DNA of 64,000 nucleotides from assembly GCF_002148795.1 (NCBI RefSeq), contig NZ_MPOB01000005.1, positions 151,023-215,022 of the forward strand, written 5' to 3'. Below, piece after piece: positions 25,389-34,998 of the stretch. The DNA comes from Oceanibaculum nanhaiense. Lineage in GTDB: Bacteria > Pseudomonadota > Alphaproteobacteria > Oceanibaculales > Oceanibaculaceae. The notes under the pieces were generated by a model. The model did not search any database, was not told the DNA's origin, and saw nothing but the letters and a program-made list of their open reading frames with translations. A program made the position numbers and the translations under genes. Each line of letters opens with the position of its first letter. Positions within the stretch are counted from its first letter, which is position 1.

Positions 25389-28300
25389 TCAGTAGCGCTT
25401 CTCGTAGATCAACCCGATATCGCCGGCTGAGGCAGCGCCCAGCCGGCTTTCTATTTTCAGGTTCGGCAGCACCCGATATTCCAGCAGCAGGGCGGTGCTC
25501 TCGGCGCCGAATCCCTGGCTGACCCCGACGAACAGATCCTCCGAAAGGTAGCGCCCGGCGCGAACAGAAGCTCCGCCGTCATCTCCGCCACCGACTTCCA
25601 GCGTGTCCAGCCCCAGCGACTGGCGCAGATCATCGACCATGCCGACGCTGCTGACGGTGCCCGTCAGCTCCAGCGCGGTCTGGGCCAGCCGCGCCGCCTG
25701 CACCGCGTTCAGTCTGGCAACGTCGCTGCCGAACAGGATACGCGACAGGATTTCGTCGCGCGGCAGCGGCGGGGAGGAGGACAGGGTTATGTCCGGCCGG
25801 CGCACCGGGCCGCTCAGCGCGATCTGGGCCTGGATGTCGCCGACATCGGCGACCGCCAGGATATCGAGGCCAATTTCCAGATCGCCATATGGATCCGGCA
25901 GCAAGTCGATGGTGCCGCGGTCCAGCACGAAGCGCCGGCCGGCGAAGTCGAACTGGCCGCGCACCACGGAGATATCGCCGGAAATTTCCGGCGTCGCCGC
26001 CGTGCCGGCGATGTCCAGCCTGCCGCTGAATTCCGATTCCAGCCCGCGGCCGCGCACGAAGACCTGCCCCGGTATCTGAATGGTGATATCGAGGCGCACG
26101 AGATCAGGGCCGAATCCGTCCTCCGCTTCATCCTCCTTCTGCCGGGCACGTGCCTGTCTTGCTTCCTCCCGCCGCCTTTCGGCATCGACATTGGTGCGGG
26201 CATCGCGGTTGACCTCGCGAACCTCCAGCATGGTGACGGAGGGCGGCAGGCGATTGGGGATGCGGATGTCGGCCTCATCCACCGTGATGCGGCCGGTCAG
26301 CAGCAATGCCTGCGCCTGGTTTTCCAGCACCAGCGTGCCGCTGGCATAGGCGGTGCCTTCCTCGCGGTTCAGGATGCGCAGCCGGTTCTGCCGCAGCCGG
26401 ATATCGATTTGCGGCAGGCCCTTGCCATCGAAACGGACGCGGCCCTCGCCGGTCAGCGTGCCGCCGGCACCGTCCTGCGCGCTGAGGTCGTGCAGGGTGA
26501 GGCTGTCGCCCTCGCCATCGATACGGAAGGCGATGTTCTGCAGCGTGGCGCCGGTCATGTCGTTCATATAGCGGCCTTCGGCCAGTTCCGCCGTGCCGCT
26601 GAGTTGCGGGTTGCGCACCGTGCCACCAATATCGAGCCCGGCGGTGAGCCTGCCGTCCAGCCGGTCCTCGCCCAGCGCAAGGGCCAGCAGGGTGATCTTG
26701 CTGAGATTGGCCTGCGCCGTTAGCTTGCCGCTGAGCGGGCCATCGGGGGGCAGAACGGCTTCTCCGGTCAGCAGGTCGAGGCGTACCGGCAGGCTGGCCT
26801 GCGCCTCGACCCGCGCGCCTTCCATCCTGTCCAGCGTCAGGCTGGCGTTGAGCTGTCCCCGCTCCAGCCGCCCTTCCAGCGTGGCGGAGGCGGGCGGCAG
26901 GTCGGGCGCTGTGGGATCGTCCAACTCGATGCCGGAAAGACGCAGGCGGAAATCCCCGGTGGGATTGTCGGGGCGTCCCTGCAGGGTCACTTCCAGCGCG
27001 GCATCGCCTTTCAGCGCCGGCCCCAGCTCCAGCCTCTCCGCCAGAGACAGCGGCAGGCCGGTCAGCGACATTCTGGCCTCCACCGCGCTGTCCGTCAGCC
27101 GCGCCGCGCCGGCCAGCCGTGCCCCCTGATCGATGGCGAGGTCGAGCCCCTCGATTTCTTTCAGCTGCGGTCCGTAGCGCAGCGTCACAGGCTGCCGCAA
27201 TGCCAGCGCCAGCTTGTGGACATCGCCGTCGAGCCTGTCGAGCCGCAGGGTGATCGTCTCCGCCACCGCGATGGCGCCGGTGCTTTCCAGCGACAGATCA
27301 GGGCCGCTCGCCGCGAGGGAGAAATCGCCACCTTTAGGGTCAAGATCGGCGTCAATGGCCAGATTATCCAGCCGCTGCCCCCCCGCTTCGATGCCCTCGG
27401 CGCGCAGCACCACAGGCCCGTTCGGCGTGCCCTTTACGTCGGCCAGCTGGGCTTCCAGCCGCAGCGCGTCGATGCTGCCGATATTGTCGGCGGCAAGACC
27501 GCTGCCTTCCAGCACCAGCCCGGCATGCTGCCGGCCCGACCGGTCTGCCAGCTCCACTGCCAGCGCGATGCTGCCGGAGGGATTCAGCTGCTTCTGCCCC
27601 GCCAGTGCGGCCAGGGTCGCGAGATCGTCGCTGCTTGCCTTCAGCCGGCCGGCGGCAAGCTGCCGTTCCATGTCGATGGCGAGATCGCCTTGCAGCGCCA
27701 GTGCCTTGCTGTCGAGCGCCAGCCCGTCCAGCCGCAACCGGTTCGCCGCGAACGAGAAAGCCGTCGTTCCGGTCGCCGCCACCCCGCGCGGGCTGGCCGT
27801 AAGGCGCAGCCGGCCTTCGGCAACAGGCGCGCCGGTATCGGCATCCTGCGCCAGCCGGTCGAGGGAGAGGGCTGCGGTGACAGTCCCCAGTGTCTCGTCT
27901 TCCAGCCGGGCATTGCGCCAGTCCAGATTGGCTTCCCCCGTCATTCCGGCGGGCCAGCTGCCGGACAGGGTGACGAAGGCGCTGGCCGCGCCGGCCATGC
28001 GGATGCCGGCCAGTGTGCCCGCCTCCGTCATATCAGGCAGATCAAGGGCGAGGCTGGCCGCAATGGTCTGGAAACCCTCCGACAGGGTGGCGTTGCCATC
28101 CACTGTCAGGCCTTCCCCGGCAAGCCCGATATGGTCGAGTTGCAGCCGCCCTTCCTGCTGGCGGATGCGGCCGGCGGCGGTCAGTTCGCTGGTACCGCCC
28201 AGCAGCGGCAAGGGGGTGCCGTCCAGTGCCGCACCGGCGATGCTGGCCATGATGTCGAAGCCGGCATCGTCGGGATGGCCGCTGACAGCAGCGTCGAGCC

Positions 28301-29426
28301 GCAGCATCCCGGCGAGATCGATCCCGGCGAGCGGGGCATAGCGTTCCAGCGGGCCCGTCGCTGTGGCTGTCAGGTCGAATTCCAGGCTGACCGTATCGGC
28401 GGTGCCGGCGAGTGCGATCTCGACCGGCCCGTCGCGGATGGTCAGGTTACCGATCCGGACCGGACCGGCGGCGGGCACCGTCGCGTCGAGCAGGATGTGC
28501 AGTTCCTCGGCCAGGATCGGGCGCAGCTCCGGTGGCAGCAGCGGCCCGGCGCGGACTTTGCTGTCCAGCGTGACATGGCGGTCTGTGCTGCCGCTAACGG
28601 CGATATCGGCGGCAATGCCGATCTCCGGCCCGGCGCTGGCGGTCAGGCGGGCGGTCAGGCCGTCCAACGGGCCTTCGGCGTTCAGCGTCGCTTCCACGGC
28701 GGGGCGGCCCGGCAGGTCGAGCAGCCCGGCGATCACGCCATTCTCCGGCTCCGAGGCGGTGAGCCGCGCTTCCACGCGGTCGCTGGTGGCATCGTAGCGC
28801 AGCACGGCGCTGGCCTCAGCGGGCGCATCCAGCCGCCGGAGGTCGAGCGCGATGTCGATGGCCCTGCCGTGGCGCGGCAGCACAGCCTTGCCGTTGGCGG
28901 TCAGCGTGGCGGTCCTGCCGGCGACCGGCTCGGCCAGCTCGATACGGTCGATCTGCAGCCGGTCGAGACGGATATCGACCGGCAGCGGAAAGGGCGAGGC
29001 GGCAGGCTGGCTCTCTTCTTCCGCACCACCGGCAGGCTGCCGCAGTACCGAGACCGTCTCCGCCGTCAGCGCGTCGAGGGTCAGGCGCCGGCCCAGCAGG
29101 TCAAACGGCGACCAGTCCAGCACGGCGCGATCGATGGTCAGCCAGGGGCCCTCGGCGTCGCTGATCGTGATCCTGCCGACGCTGATGCCCTCGAAGGGCG
29201 CCAGCCTTTCGATCCCGACGATCTCCACCTGGCCGGCAAGCAGGTCATTGGCGAGGCGTTCCGCCAGGTCGCGGCCGGGCCCAGTGTTCAGCGCCAGCAC
29301 CGCGCCGGCCAGCAGCCCGGCGAGCAGGAAGGGGAGCAGCAAAACGGCCAGCAGGATGCGCCTTGCTGTCCTTCGCCGCTTCTTCGGCAGGGCGGGCACA
29401 GGCTTGCCGGTATCCTTCTCCGCCAT
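25389..29426 (-). CDS. tamB: Translocation and assembly module protein TamB
   Basis: This 1345-residue protein has one N-terminal membrane helix (about residues 22-44) followed by a very long beta-rich periplasmic region made of repeated strands, ending in the DUF490/TamB C-terminal domain: IPGQVFVRGRGLESEFSGRLDIAGTA, VVRGQFDFAGRRFVLDRGTI, ILFGSDVARLNAVQAARLAQ and ending GLIYEKRY. With TamA it spans the periplasm and is involved in outer-membrane protein insertion and phospholipid traffic. The ATG shares one base with the tamA stop (TGATG), so both are made from one mRNA. The length is in the normal range. Confidence 0.92.
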   Translation of the reverse strand: MAEKDTGKPVPALPKKRRRTARRILLAVLLLPFLLAGLLAGAVLALNTGPGRDLAERLANDLLAGQVEIVGIERLAPFEGISVGRITISDAEGPWLTIDRAVLDWSPFDLLGRRLTLDALTAETVSVLRQPAGGAEEESQPAASPFPLPVDIRLDRLQIDRIELAEPVAGRTATLTANGKAVLPRHGRAIDIALDLRRLDAPAEASAVLRYDATSDRVEARLTASEPENGVIAGLLDLPGRPAVEATLNAEGPLDGLTARLTASAGPEIGIAADIAVSGSTDRHVTLDSKVRAGPLLPPELRPILAEELHILLDATVPAAGPVRIGNLTIRDGPVEIALAGTADTVSLEFDLTATATGPLERYAPLAGIDLAGMLRLDAAVSGHPDDAGFDIMASIAGAALDGTPLPLLGGTSELTAAGRIRQQEGRLQLDHIGLAGEGLTVDGNATLSEGFQTIAASLALDLPDMTEAGTLAGIRMAGAASAFVTLSGSWPAGMTGEANLDWRNARLEDETLGTVTAALSLDRLAQDADTGAPVAEGRLRLTASPRGVAATGTTAFSFAANRLRLDGLALDSKALALQGDLAIDMERQLAAGRLKASSDDLATLAALAGQKQLNPSGSIALAVELADRSGRQHAGLVLEGSGLAADNIGSIDALRLEAQLADVKGTPNGPVVLRAEGIEAGGQRLDNLAIDADLDPKGGDFSLAASGPDLSLESTGAIAVAETITLRLDRLDGDVHKLALALRQPVTLRYGPQLKEIEGLDLAIDQGARLAGAARLTDSAVEARMSLTGLPLSLAERLELGPALKGDAALEVTLQGRPDNPTGDFRLRLSGIELDDPTAPDLPPASATLEGRLERGQLNASLTLDRMEGARVEAQASLPVRLDLLTGEAVLPPDGPLSGKLTAQANLSKITLLALALGEDRLDGRLTAGLDIGGTVRNPQLSGTAELAEGRYMNDMTGATLQNIAFRIDGEGDSLTLHDLSAQDGAGGTLTGEGRVRFDGKGLPQIDIRLRQNRLRILNREEGTAYASGTLVLENQAQALLLTGRITVDEADIRIPNRLPPSVTMLEVREVNRDARTNVDAERRREEARQARARQKEDEAEDGFGPDLVRLDITIQIPGQVFVRGRGLESEFSGRLDIAGTAATPEISGDISVVRGQFDFAGRRFVLDRGTIDLLPDPYGDLEIGLDILAVADVGDIQAQIALSGPVRRPDITLSSSPPLPRDEILSRILFGSDVARLNAVQAARLAQTALELTGTVSSVGMVDDLRQSLGLDTLEVGGGDDGGASVRAGRYLSEDLFVGVSQGFGAESTALLLEYRVLPNLKIESRLGAASAGDIGLIYEKRY

Positions 29427-31234
29427 CAGAAGGCCTGCCCGAGGCTGATATAAATCTGGAAGGCATCGTCACTGGGCCGTTTGTCGAGCGGGAAGGCGAG
29501 GTCGAAGCGCAGCGGGCCGATGGGGGTGTAGTAGCGCAGGCCTAATCCGGCTCCAAACAGCGGGCTCTCGCCGAAATCGGGCAGTTCGCTGCGGAACACA
29601 TTGCCGCCGTCCAGGAAGGCGACGACGCCGATATCCTCCATCACCCGGGCGCGCATCTCGATGGAGCCGGCGATCAGCGAGGAGCCGCCAACCGGATCGT
29701 TGCTGGCATCGAGCGGTCCCACGCTCTGATGGGCATAGCCGCGCACCGTGTCACCGCCGCCGGCATAGAAGCGCTTGTCGGCGGGAATGTCGGTGCGGGT
29801 CGCGCCCAGGATGGCGCCGATGGCAATGCGCCCGGCCAGCACATATTTCCCCGCCGCGTCGAACGGCAGGTGCATGGTGTCGTCCAGCCTGAGTATCAGG
29901 AAATTACTGTCGGACCCGATGGCGCCGGTATAGGGCGTGGCGCTGAGGGTCAGCTTGCCGCCCTTGGTCGGGTTCAGCAGGTCGTTGGTGGTGTTGCGTT
30001 CCAACGTCGTCGGCAGGCCGATCAGGGTGAAACGGTTGGTCCCGGTTGCATCCTCGATGCGCGACTGTTCCAGGGACACGCCGATGGAGCCGCTGTAGGG
30101 GCCGCCGAACTGGCGGGTCAGCGTCGTCACGCCGCCGACGCGGGTGGCGTCGTAGGCATCGACATCCTCCTGTTGGGCATAGAGCGAGAAGTCGAGGCGC
30201 TGTTGCGGGTTCAGGAAGGCCGGCCGGCCGAGGCTGGCCTTGAGCCCGACGAGCTGTTCCGCCACATCGCCGTCCAGCCGGAAATCTTCGCCATAGCCGA
30301 ACAGGTTACGATGCCGCCAGAAGGCGCGCACACCGGCCCCCTGGCTGGTGGAATAGCGCACGCCGCCGCCGACCGACCGTGATTTCGATTCGGCAAGTGT
30401 GATCGTCATCGGCACCTTGTCCCCGGCCATCTCCTCACGCTTCGGGGCGATGGCGATCGACAGGAAGAGGTCGGTCCCGGCCAGCGCCTGCCGCATTTCC
30501 GCGATCTTGCGGGTGTCGTAGAGGTCGCCTTCCTTCCAGCGCAGTTCACGGCGCACGACGCTGGCATCGACATCCGCCAGCCCGTCGATCCGGGTCTGGC
30601 CGAAATGGGTCAGCGGCCCGGCATCGACCTGCAAATCCACCGCGACGCTGCGCTCGGCGTGATCGACCACCACGTCGCGTTCCGAGATCCGGGCGAACGG
30701 ATAGCCGCGCCAGCCGAGCCGCCGGCCGACGGCCCTTTCGCTGGCGACGATCATCTCCGAGCGCGCCCGTGCGCCAAGCTTCACGCCGAGTGCCTCGTAG
30801 GTCAGCCCTTCGGCGGCCTGTTCCTGCGCCTGCGTCTTGAACACCAGGGTGAAACGCGTGAGCCGGTAGATCGGGCCGGGATCGAGGGCCAGCGTGACGG
30901 TTGCGTCCTGTTCTGACGGCGCTTCAGCTGGCTCGACTGTCAGGGTCACGCGCGGATCGTAATAGCCCTCGGCGCGCAGTACATCGCGGATACGGTCCTC
31001 ATCGCCTTCCGCGCGGCGGCGCAGCAGGTCCAGGCTTTCGACCGGCTGGTCCTTGCGGATTTCGACCTCGGCCACCTGCCTGATGGTGCTGCCGATGTCC
31101 TTCAGTGCCTCATTTTCAAGGGCTTTGAAATCCGTGGCGTAGCGGATTTCGGCCCGCGCCGGCGCGGCATGGAGACCAAGACAGGTGAGGAAGATCAGCA
31201 GAAAAAGGCGCATCGCATCTTTGGGTCGGATCAT
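29426..31234 (-). CDS. tamA: Outer-membrane assembly protein TamA (Omp85 family)
   Basis: This 602-residue protein has a signal peptide (LFLLIFLTCLGLHAAPARA), three POTRA domains (about residues 30-275), and a 16-stranded Omp85 barrel to the C-terminus, which ends in Phe as outer-membrane proteins do (ISLGQAF). The conserved lid motif RFYAGGGDTVRGY (about residue 490-500) is intact. TamA is the outer-membrane part of the TamAB module. ATG 31234 or the Met seven residues later may be the start. It forms an operon with tamB directly downstream. Confidence 0.92.
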   Translation of the reverse strand: MIRPKDAMRLFLLIFLTCLGLHAAPARAEIRYATDFKALENEALKDIGSTIRQVAEVEIRKDQPVESLDLLRRRAEGDEDRIRDVLRAEGYYDPRVTLTVEPAEAPSEQDATVTLALDPGPIYRLTRFTLVFKTQAQEQAAEGLTYEALGVKLGARARSEMIVASERAVGRRLGWRGYPFARISERDVVVDHAERSVAVDLQVDAGPLTHFGQTRIDGLADVDASVVRRELRWKEGDLYDTRKIAEMRQALAGTDLFLSIAIAPKREEMAGDKVPMTITLAESKSRSVGGGVRYSTSQGAGVRAFWRHRNLFGYGEDFRLDGDVAEQLVGLKASLGRPAFLNPQQRLDFSLYAQQEDVDAYDATRVGGVTTLTRQFGGPYSGSIGVSLEQSRIEDATGTNRFTLIGLPTTLERNTTNDLLNPTKGGKLTLSATPYTGAIGSDSNFLILRLDDTMHLPFDAAGKYVLAGRIAIGAILGATRTDIPADKRFYAGGGDTVRGYAHQSVGPLDASNDPVGGSSLIAGSIEMRARVMEDIGVVAFLDGGNVFRSELPDFGESPLFGAGLGLRYYTPIGPLRFDLAFPLDKRPSDDAFQIYISLGQAF

Positions 31235-31298
31235 CCCAGGCTAAGGTGTGGTTGACAGGCGATAGTAGAGGGGAATGCGGCAAGCGAAAGGCGGGGCT

Positions 31299-31967
31299 TC
31301 ACCAGATACAGTCCAGCAACGGTCCAAGCTGCCCGATCCGCCGGGTTATGGTCGCGGCGCGGCCGGTGAGATAGCCATCGGGTTTGCCGGCGGCCCATTC
31401 GCGCGGATTGGGCAGGGAGACGGCCAGCAGGGCCGCCTCGCGCGGCGTCAGCGCCTTGGCGCTCTTGCCGAAATGATGCCGCGCTGCTGCTTCCGCACCA
31501 TAGAGTCCCGGCCCCCATTCGGCAATGTTCAGGTAAAGCTCCATGATGCGCCGCTTGGAGAGCAGGAATTCGACATGCAGCGTCAGATAGGCCTCCAGCC
31601 CTTTGCGGATGTAGCTGCGGCCGGGCCACAGGAACAGGTTCTTGGCGAGCTGCATGCTGATGGTGCTGGCGCCGCGCGTGCGCTCGCCGGCGCGGGCGTC
31701 GGCCAGCACCTCGCCCAGCGCATTCAGGTCGAAGCCGTAATGGCTGCAGAACAGATTATCTTCGGCGGCGATCACGGCGCGCGGCAGATGGGGGGATATC
31801 TCATCCAGCGGCTGCCAGTCCTTGCGCAGGCTTTCGCCCTCGCCAAGCCGGATCAGCATCAGCGGCGTTCCCGGCGGCGGCAGCACGCCATAGGCCAGTA
31901 CCAGCGCCGCCGGCAGCAACAGGATGACAGCCAGCGCAACAAGCAGGATACGGCGCAGACGCCGCAC
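31299..31967 (-). CDS. mtgA: Monofunctional peptidoglycan transglycosylase MtgA
   Basis: This 222-residue protein has one N-terminal membrane helix (about 7-27) and a GT51 domain. The catalytic glutamate is in [16 protein letters not shown], followed by [29 protein letters not shown] and [26 protein letters not shown], which are the GT51 motifs. There is no transpeptidase domain, so it only polymerises glycan strands from lipid II. The start is GTG 31967, one base after the stop of the upstream hydrolase gene, whose last bases supply the GAGG ribosome binding site. Confidence 0.93.
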   Translation of the reverse strand: MRRLRRILLVALAVILLLPAALVLAYGVLPPPGTPLMLIRLGEGESLRKDWQPLDEISPHLPRAVIAAEDNLFCSHYGFDLNALGEVLADARAGERTRGASTISMQLAKNLFLWPGRSYIRKGLEAYLTLHVEFLLSKRRIMELYLNIAEWGPGLYGAEAAARHHFGKSAKALTPREAALLAVSLPNPREWAAGKPDGYLTGRAATITRRIGQLGPLLDCIW

Positions 31968-31968
31968 C

Positions 31969-33033
31969 TCAGCCGGCTTCCGCTGTCAGCGGGAAGCCGA
32001 AGAGCCGGGCGAGGAAGCGGCCCAGTACGGCATTGGAAAGCCGTCTTATATCCGGGTCGCCGCCGATCATATAGCCATCGTCGGTGACGCAGGCGGCAAG
32101 GATCAACCGCCTGGTGATCGGGCCCAGCATCGGCATCAGGGTGCGCTGGTCGCGCACCAGCCCGCTCTCCGACACCTCGAAACGGCAGTCGGCAAGGTTG
32201 CGGGAAATCCGGCGCGGGCCGCGCCAGCTGCCATCCCACAGATGATAGGCCTCGTCATAGACGGCGAGATCGGCCCTGGAGCCGCCGGCGCGGATATCTT
32301 CCAGCACTTCCTGGCAGCGCGCCGGGTCGATCAGCGCATCCTGGCCGCCATAGAGCATCAGATAGGGTGCGCCGGTGGTGCGCTTGTCGGCGAAGCGCGC
32401 GACGCAGGGGCCGTAGAAGGCGACATGGCCGGCGAAGCGCAGACCCTCTGGAGCCAATGATTTGGCGATCTGCTCATGCAGTGCGTAGGTCGAGGCCATG
32501 CCGCCATAGGAAAAGCCGATCAGGGCAATGCGATCCTTATCGATATCGCCGCGTCCGGCGAGGTAGTGCAGGCCGGCATAGACATCCGAGACCAGCATGG
32601 TCTCGGTGATGTTCAGCAGCCGTTCGGTAAAGCCGCCGGCAAGATCGCGCCGGGCCGCGAAGGCATCCACCACCAGGGCGGCGATGCCCATGGCGGCGAA
32701 CTGCCTGCCATAGGTCAGCTCGCGCCCGTAGCGCACGCCGCCGGCGCCATGGATCAGCACCACCGCCGGCACCCTGTCGCGGGAAGAGGCGCGTTCCGGC
32801 AGGAAAAGCTGGCCGGACGCCAGCGTCACCGGATTGCGCGCCGCCCCCTGGCCGATGTCGCGCGGGGTGAACGGGCTGCGGCTTTCGAACTGCACCGGCT
32901 GGCCGTCGATGGCGGAGATCGCCGCACCTTCCGGCCAGTCACCGGTGGCGAGCCGGGCGGTCGCAGGGTGCGGTAGCAGGAGGGCAGCCGGCAGCAGGAA
33001 GGCGGCCAGCAGAATCCAAAGGAAGTGTCGCAT
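31969..33033 (-). CDS. Exported dienelactone hydrolase-like alpha/beta hydrolase
   Basis: This encodes 354 residues with a signal peptide ([22 protein letters not shown]). The alpha/beta hydrolase core shows VVLIHGAGG (oxyanion loop), the nucleophile elbow GFSYGG (Ser near residue 171), the acid in GGQDALID, and the His in [10 protein letters not shown], a complete triad of the dienelactone hydrolase type. It should act on an ester in the periplasm; the substrate is unknown. It lies just upstream of mtgA with a one-base gap, so the two are co-transcribed. Confidence 0.85.
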   Translation of the reverse strand: MRHFLWILLAAFLLPAALLLPHPATARLATGDWPEGAAISAIDGQPVQFESRSPFTPRDIGQGAARNPVTLASGQLFLPERASSRDRVPAVVLIHGAGGVRYGRELTYGRQFAAMGIAALVVDAFAARRDLAGGFTERLLNITETMLVSDVYAGLHYLAGRGDIDKDRIALIGFSYGGMASTYALHEQIAKSLAPEGLRFAGHVAFYGPCVARFADKRTTGAPYLMLYGGQDALIDPARCQEVLEDIRAGGSRADLAVYDEAYHLWDGSWRGPRRISRNLADCRFEVSESGLVRDQRTLMPMLGPITRRLILAACVTDDGYMIGGDPDIRRLSNAVLGRFLARLFGFPLTAEAG

Positions 33034-33105
33034 GGCGGCATCCTTTCCTGTCGGAACGTCAGAAGAGAAGATAAGTCGAAGCTAGCCTACCGGCAAATCG
33101 TGGCA

Positions 33106-33378
33106 TCAGTTCGGCGTGGCACCGGGGCCGAAGAAGCGCCGCCAGAGCAGATTCAGCCGGGCGGACAGGCGCTTTTCCTGCGCTTCCTGGAGCAGCCGGC
33201 GGTTGACACTGTCTTTCTCTTCGTCGCTGTAGGTGATCCAACGGCCGATCTCTTCCGCCGTACGGCCGCAGCCGGCGCAGCGCCCGTCATTGTCCAGCCG
33301 GCATACCGCCTGGCACGGGCTGAGCGTCAGCAGGCGGTCAGCGGCGAGTTCCGCAGCGAGATCGGCGGGGTCGTGCAT
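33106..33378 (-). CDS. DUF1289 domain protein
   Basis: This 90-residue protein has the DUF1289 cysteine pattern SPCQAVCRLDNDGRCAGCGRT (four Cys, probable metal site) followed by EIGRWITYSDEEK (the W-x-x-x-S/T-D-x-E-K segment). A basic C-terminal tail follows. The family is widespread in proteobacteria and of unknown function, though the cysteines suggest zinc or iron-sulfur binding. Its ATG (33378) is one base from the folD stop, so it is the distal gene of the folD unit. Confidence 0.88.
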   Translation of the reverse strand: MHDPADLAAELAADRLLTLSPCQAVCRLDNDGRCAGCGRTAEEIGRWITYSDEEKDSVNRRLLQEAQEKRLSARLNLLWRRFFGPGATPN

Positions 33379-33379
33379 C

Positions 33380-34282
33380 TTATTCCGGGAGGGCGAGGCC
33401 GCGCCGGAGACAGGCCGCCTCCAGCGTGTTGTTCAGCAGGCAGGCGATGGTCATCGGACCGACGCCGCCCGGCACCGGCGTGATGGCACCGGCCACGCGG
33501 GAGACATCGTCGAAATCGACATCGCCGACGAGGCGGGTCTTGCCGTCTTCCTTCGGGATACGGTTGATGCCGACATCGATAACAGTCGCGCCCGGCTTCA
33601 CCCAGTCCGCTTTCACCATCTGCGGCCGGCCGACGGCGGCTACCAGAATATCGGCGTTGCGGCACACGGCGGGCAGGTCGCGGGTGCGCGAATGGGCGAT
33701 GGTGACGGTGCAGCTCTCGCGCAGCAGCAATTGCGCCATCGGTTTGCCGACGATGTTGGAGCGGCCGACCACGACGGCGTTCAGCCCGGACAGGTCGCCG
33801 ACATAATGCTTCAGCAGCATCAGACAGCCCAGCGGCGTGCAGGGGACCATGCCGGGCAGGCCGGTCGCCAGCCGCCCGGCATTCACGACATGGAAGCCGT
33901 CCACATCCTTGTCCGGGTCGATGGCGGCCAGTACCGCATCGGTGTCGATCTGGTCCGGCAGCGGCAGCTGCACCAGGATGCCGTCCACCGCCGGGTCTTC
34001 GTTCAGCCGCTGCACCAGCGCCAGCAATTCCTCCTGCCCGGTGGTGTCGGGCAACCGGTGCTCGAAGGAATGCATGCCGGCCTCAAGGGTCAGCTTGCCC
34101 TTGTTACGGACATAGACCTCGCTGGCCGGATCGTGGCCGACCAGCACCACGGCCAGGCCGGGCACCAGATTGTCGCGCTGTTTCAGGATGGCGGCCTTGC
34201 GGGCGACCTCGGCGCGCAGGGTGGCGGCGAAGGCCTTGCCGTCGATCAGGGTGGCCCCCGGGGTGTTGGTGCTGTCGGTCAT
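33380..34282 (-). CDS. folD: Methylenetetrahydrofolate dehydrogenase/cyclohydrolase FolD
   Basis: This 300-residue bifunctional enzyme interconverts 5,10-methylene-, methenyl- and 10-formyl-tetrahydrofolate with NADP. It shows [16 protein letters not shown] (Tyr and catalytic Lys), [40 protein letters not shown] (nucleotide site) and [21 protein letters not shown] 34282 overlaps the stop of the DUF167 gene (ATGA). Length and motifs are normal. It feeds one-carbon units, consistent with metF and metH a few genes upstream on the same strand. Confidence 0.96.
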   Translation of the reverse strand: MTDSTNTPGATLIDGKAFAATLRAEVARKAAILKQRDNLVPGLAVVLVGHDPASEVYVRNKGKLTLEAGMHSFEHRLPDTTGQEELLALVQRLNEDPAVDGILVQLPLPDQIDTDAVLAAIDPDKDVDGFHVVNAGRLATGLPGMVPCTPLGCLMLLKHYVGDLSGLNAVVVGRSNIVGKPMAQLLLRESCTVTIAHSRTRDLPAVCRNADILVAAVGRPQMVKADWVKPGATVIDVGINRIPKEDGKTRLVGDVDFDDVSRVAGAITPVPGGVGPMTIACLLNNTLEAACLRRGLALPE

Positions 34283-34605
34283 GCTGTCATCTCCAGCCAG
34301 TCGGTCAGGCGCCGCATCAATAGACCGGAATCGCCTGCGATTTCGACCGTTTTCCGACGGTCGGTCATGCCCAGCACGATGGTCAGGTCGGATTTCGGCA
34401 GCTTCCAGCTTTTCGCCAGCAGCCGGATCAGCGCGGCATTGGCCTTGCCATCCTCCGGCGGGGCGGTGACGCCGATCTTCAGGCTGACGCCGCCGGCATC
34501 GTCCGCGATCAGTCCCTGGATGCGGTCAGCGGCCGCCTTTGGCGTCAGCCGAATACGGACACGCAGGCCGTCCGGTACGGTGGTGAAGGGCGACGGCAGG
34601 CTCAG
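34279..34605 (-). CDS. DUF167/YggU-like protein with probable CTG start
   Basis: A frame between folD and the YggT gene encodes [16 protein letters not shown], then [26 protein letters not shown] and [19 protein letters not shown], the complete DUF167 (YggU) pattern. The in-frame upstream stop is at 34630-34632, and no ATG, GTG or TTG occurs before the conserved region. A CTG at 34605-34603 lies eight bases after GGGGGAG, the best available start, giving 108 residues. It overlaps folD by four bases. The family is a small conserved protein of unknown function that is often next to YggT, as here. A sequencing error removing a normal start is the alternative. Confidence 0.8.
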   Translation of the reverse strand: MSLPSPFTTVPDGLRVRIRLTPKAAADRIQGLIADDAGGVSLKIGVTAPPEDGKANAALIRLLAKSWKLPKSDLTIVLGMTDRRKTVEIAGDSGLLMRRLTDWLEMTA

Positions 34606-34629
34606 GCCAGGTACTCCCCCAAGGGCTCC

Positions 34630-34908
34630 CTAGGCCAGATACTCGAACATCAGGTTCTTCAGGAACACCAGCAGCAGGATCAGGATGATCGGCGAGATAT
34701 CGAGGCCGCCCAGATTGGGCAGCACCTGCCGGATCGGCCGCAGTGCCGGCTCGGTGATGCGATACAGGAATTCGCCGATCGTATAGACGACGCGGTTGGT
34801 GGTGTTCACCACGTTGAAGGCGACCAGCCAACTGAGAATTGCGGAGATGATCAGCGCCCAGATATAGAGCGAGATAACCGTATCGACCAAAGCCAGAAAG
34901 GAATACAT
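34630..34908 (-). CDS. YggT family membrane protein
   Basis: This 92-residue protein has two membrane helices (about 4-28 and 67-90) separated by the YggT repeat: NRVVYTIGEFLYRITEPALRPIRQVLPNLGGLDISPIILIL, with the signature T-E-P-x-L-R-P-I-R and D-x-S-P. ATG 34908 is used; the open frame extends to 34977 without a better start. It is followed by the DUF167 gene, a pairing conserved in many bacteria. The exact role is unknown; links to osmotic stress and division have been proposed for the family. Confidence 0.9.
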   Translation of the reverse strand: MYSFLALVDTVISLYIWALIISAILSWLVAFNVVNTTNRVVYTIGEFLYRITEPALRPIRQVLPNLGGLDISPIILILLLVFLKNLMFEYLA

Positions 34909-34998
34909 CGGATCACGCCATGCGTCGGGGGAAGCCCTTGGAAAGGTAGGGGGTTGGCGGCCGCTGCGCAAGGGCAAGCGGCCGCATCTCTTCTTGGA

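Noticed and set aside
27216..29453. Long open frame (745 codons) on the plus strand opposite tamB.
   Set aside because: It mirrors tamB codon by codon, is Arg/Gly/Gln-rich with no domain, and is the usual antisense artefact of GC-rich coding DNA.
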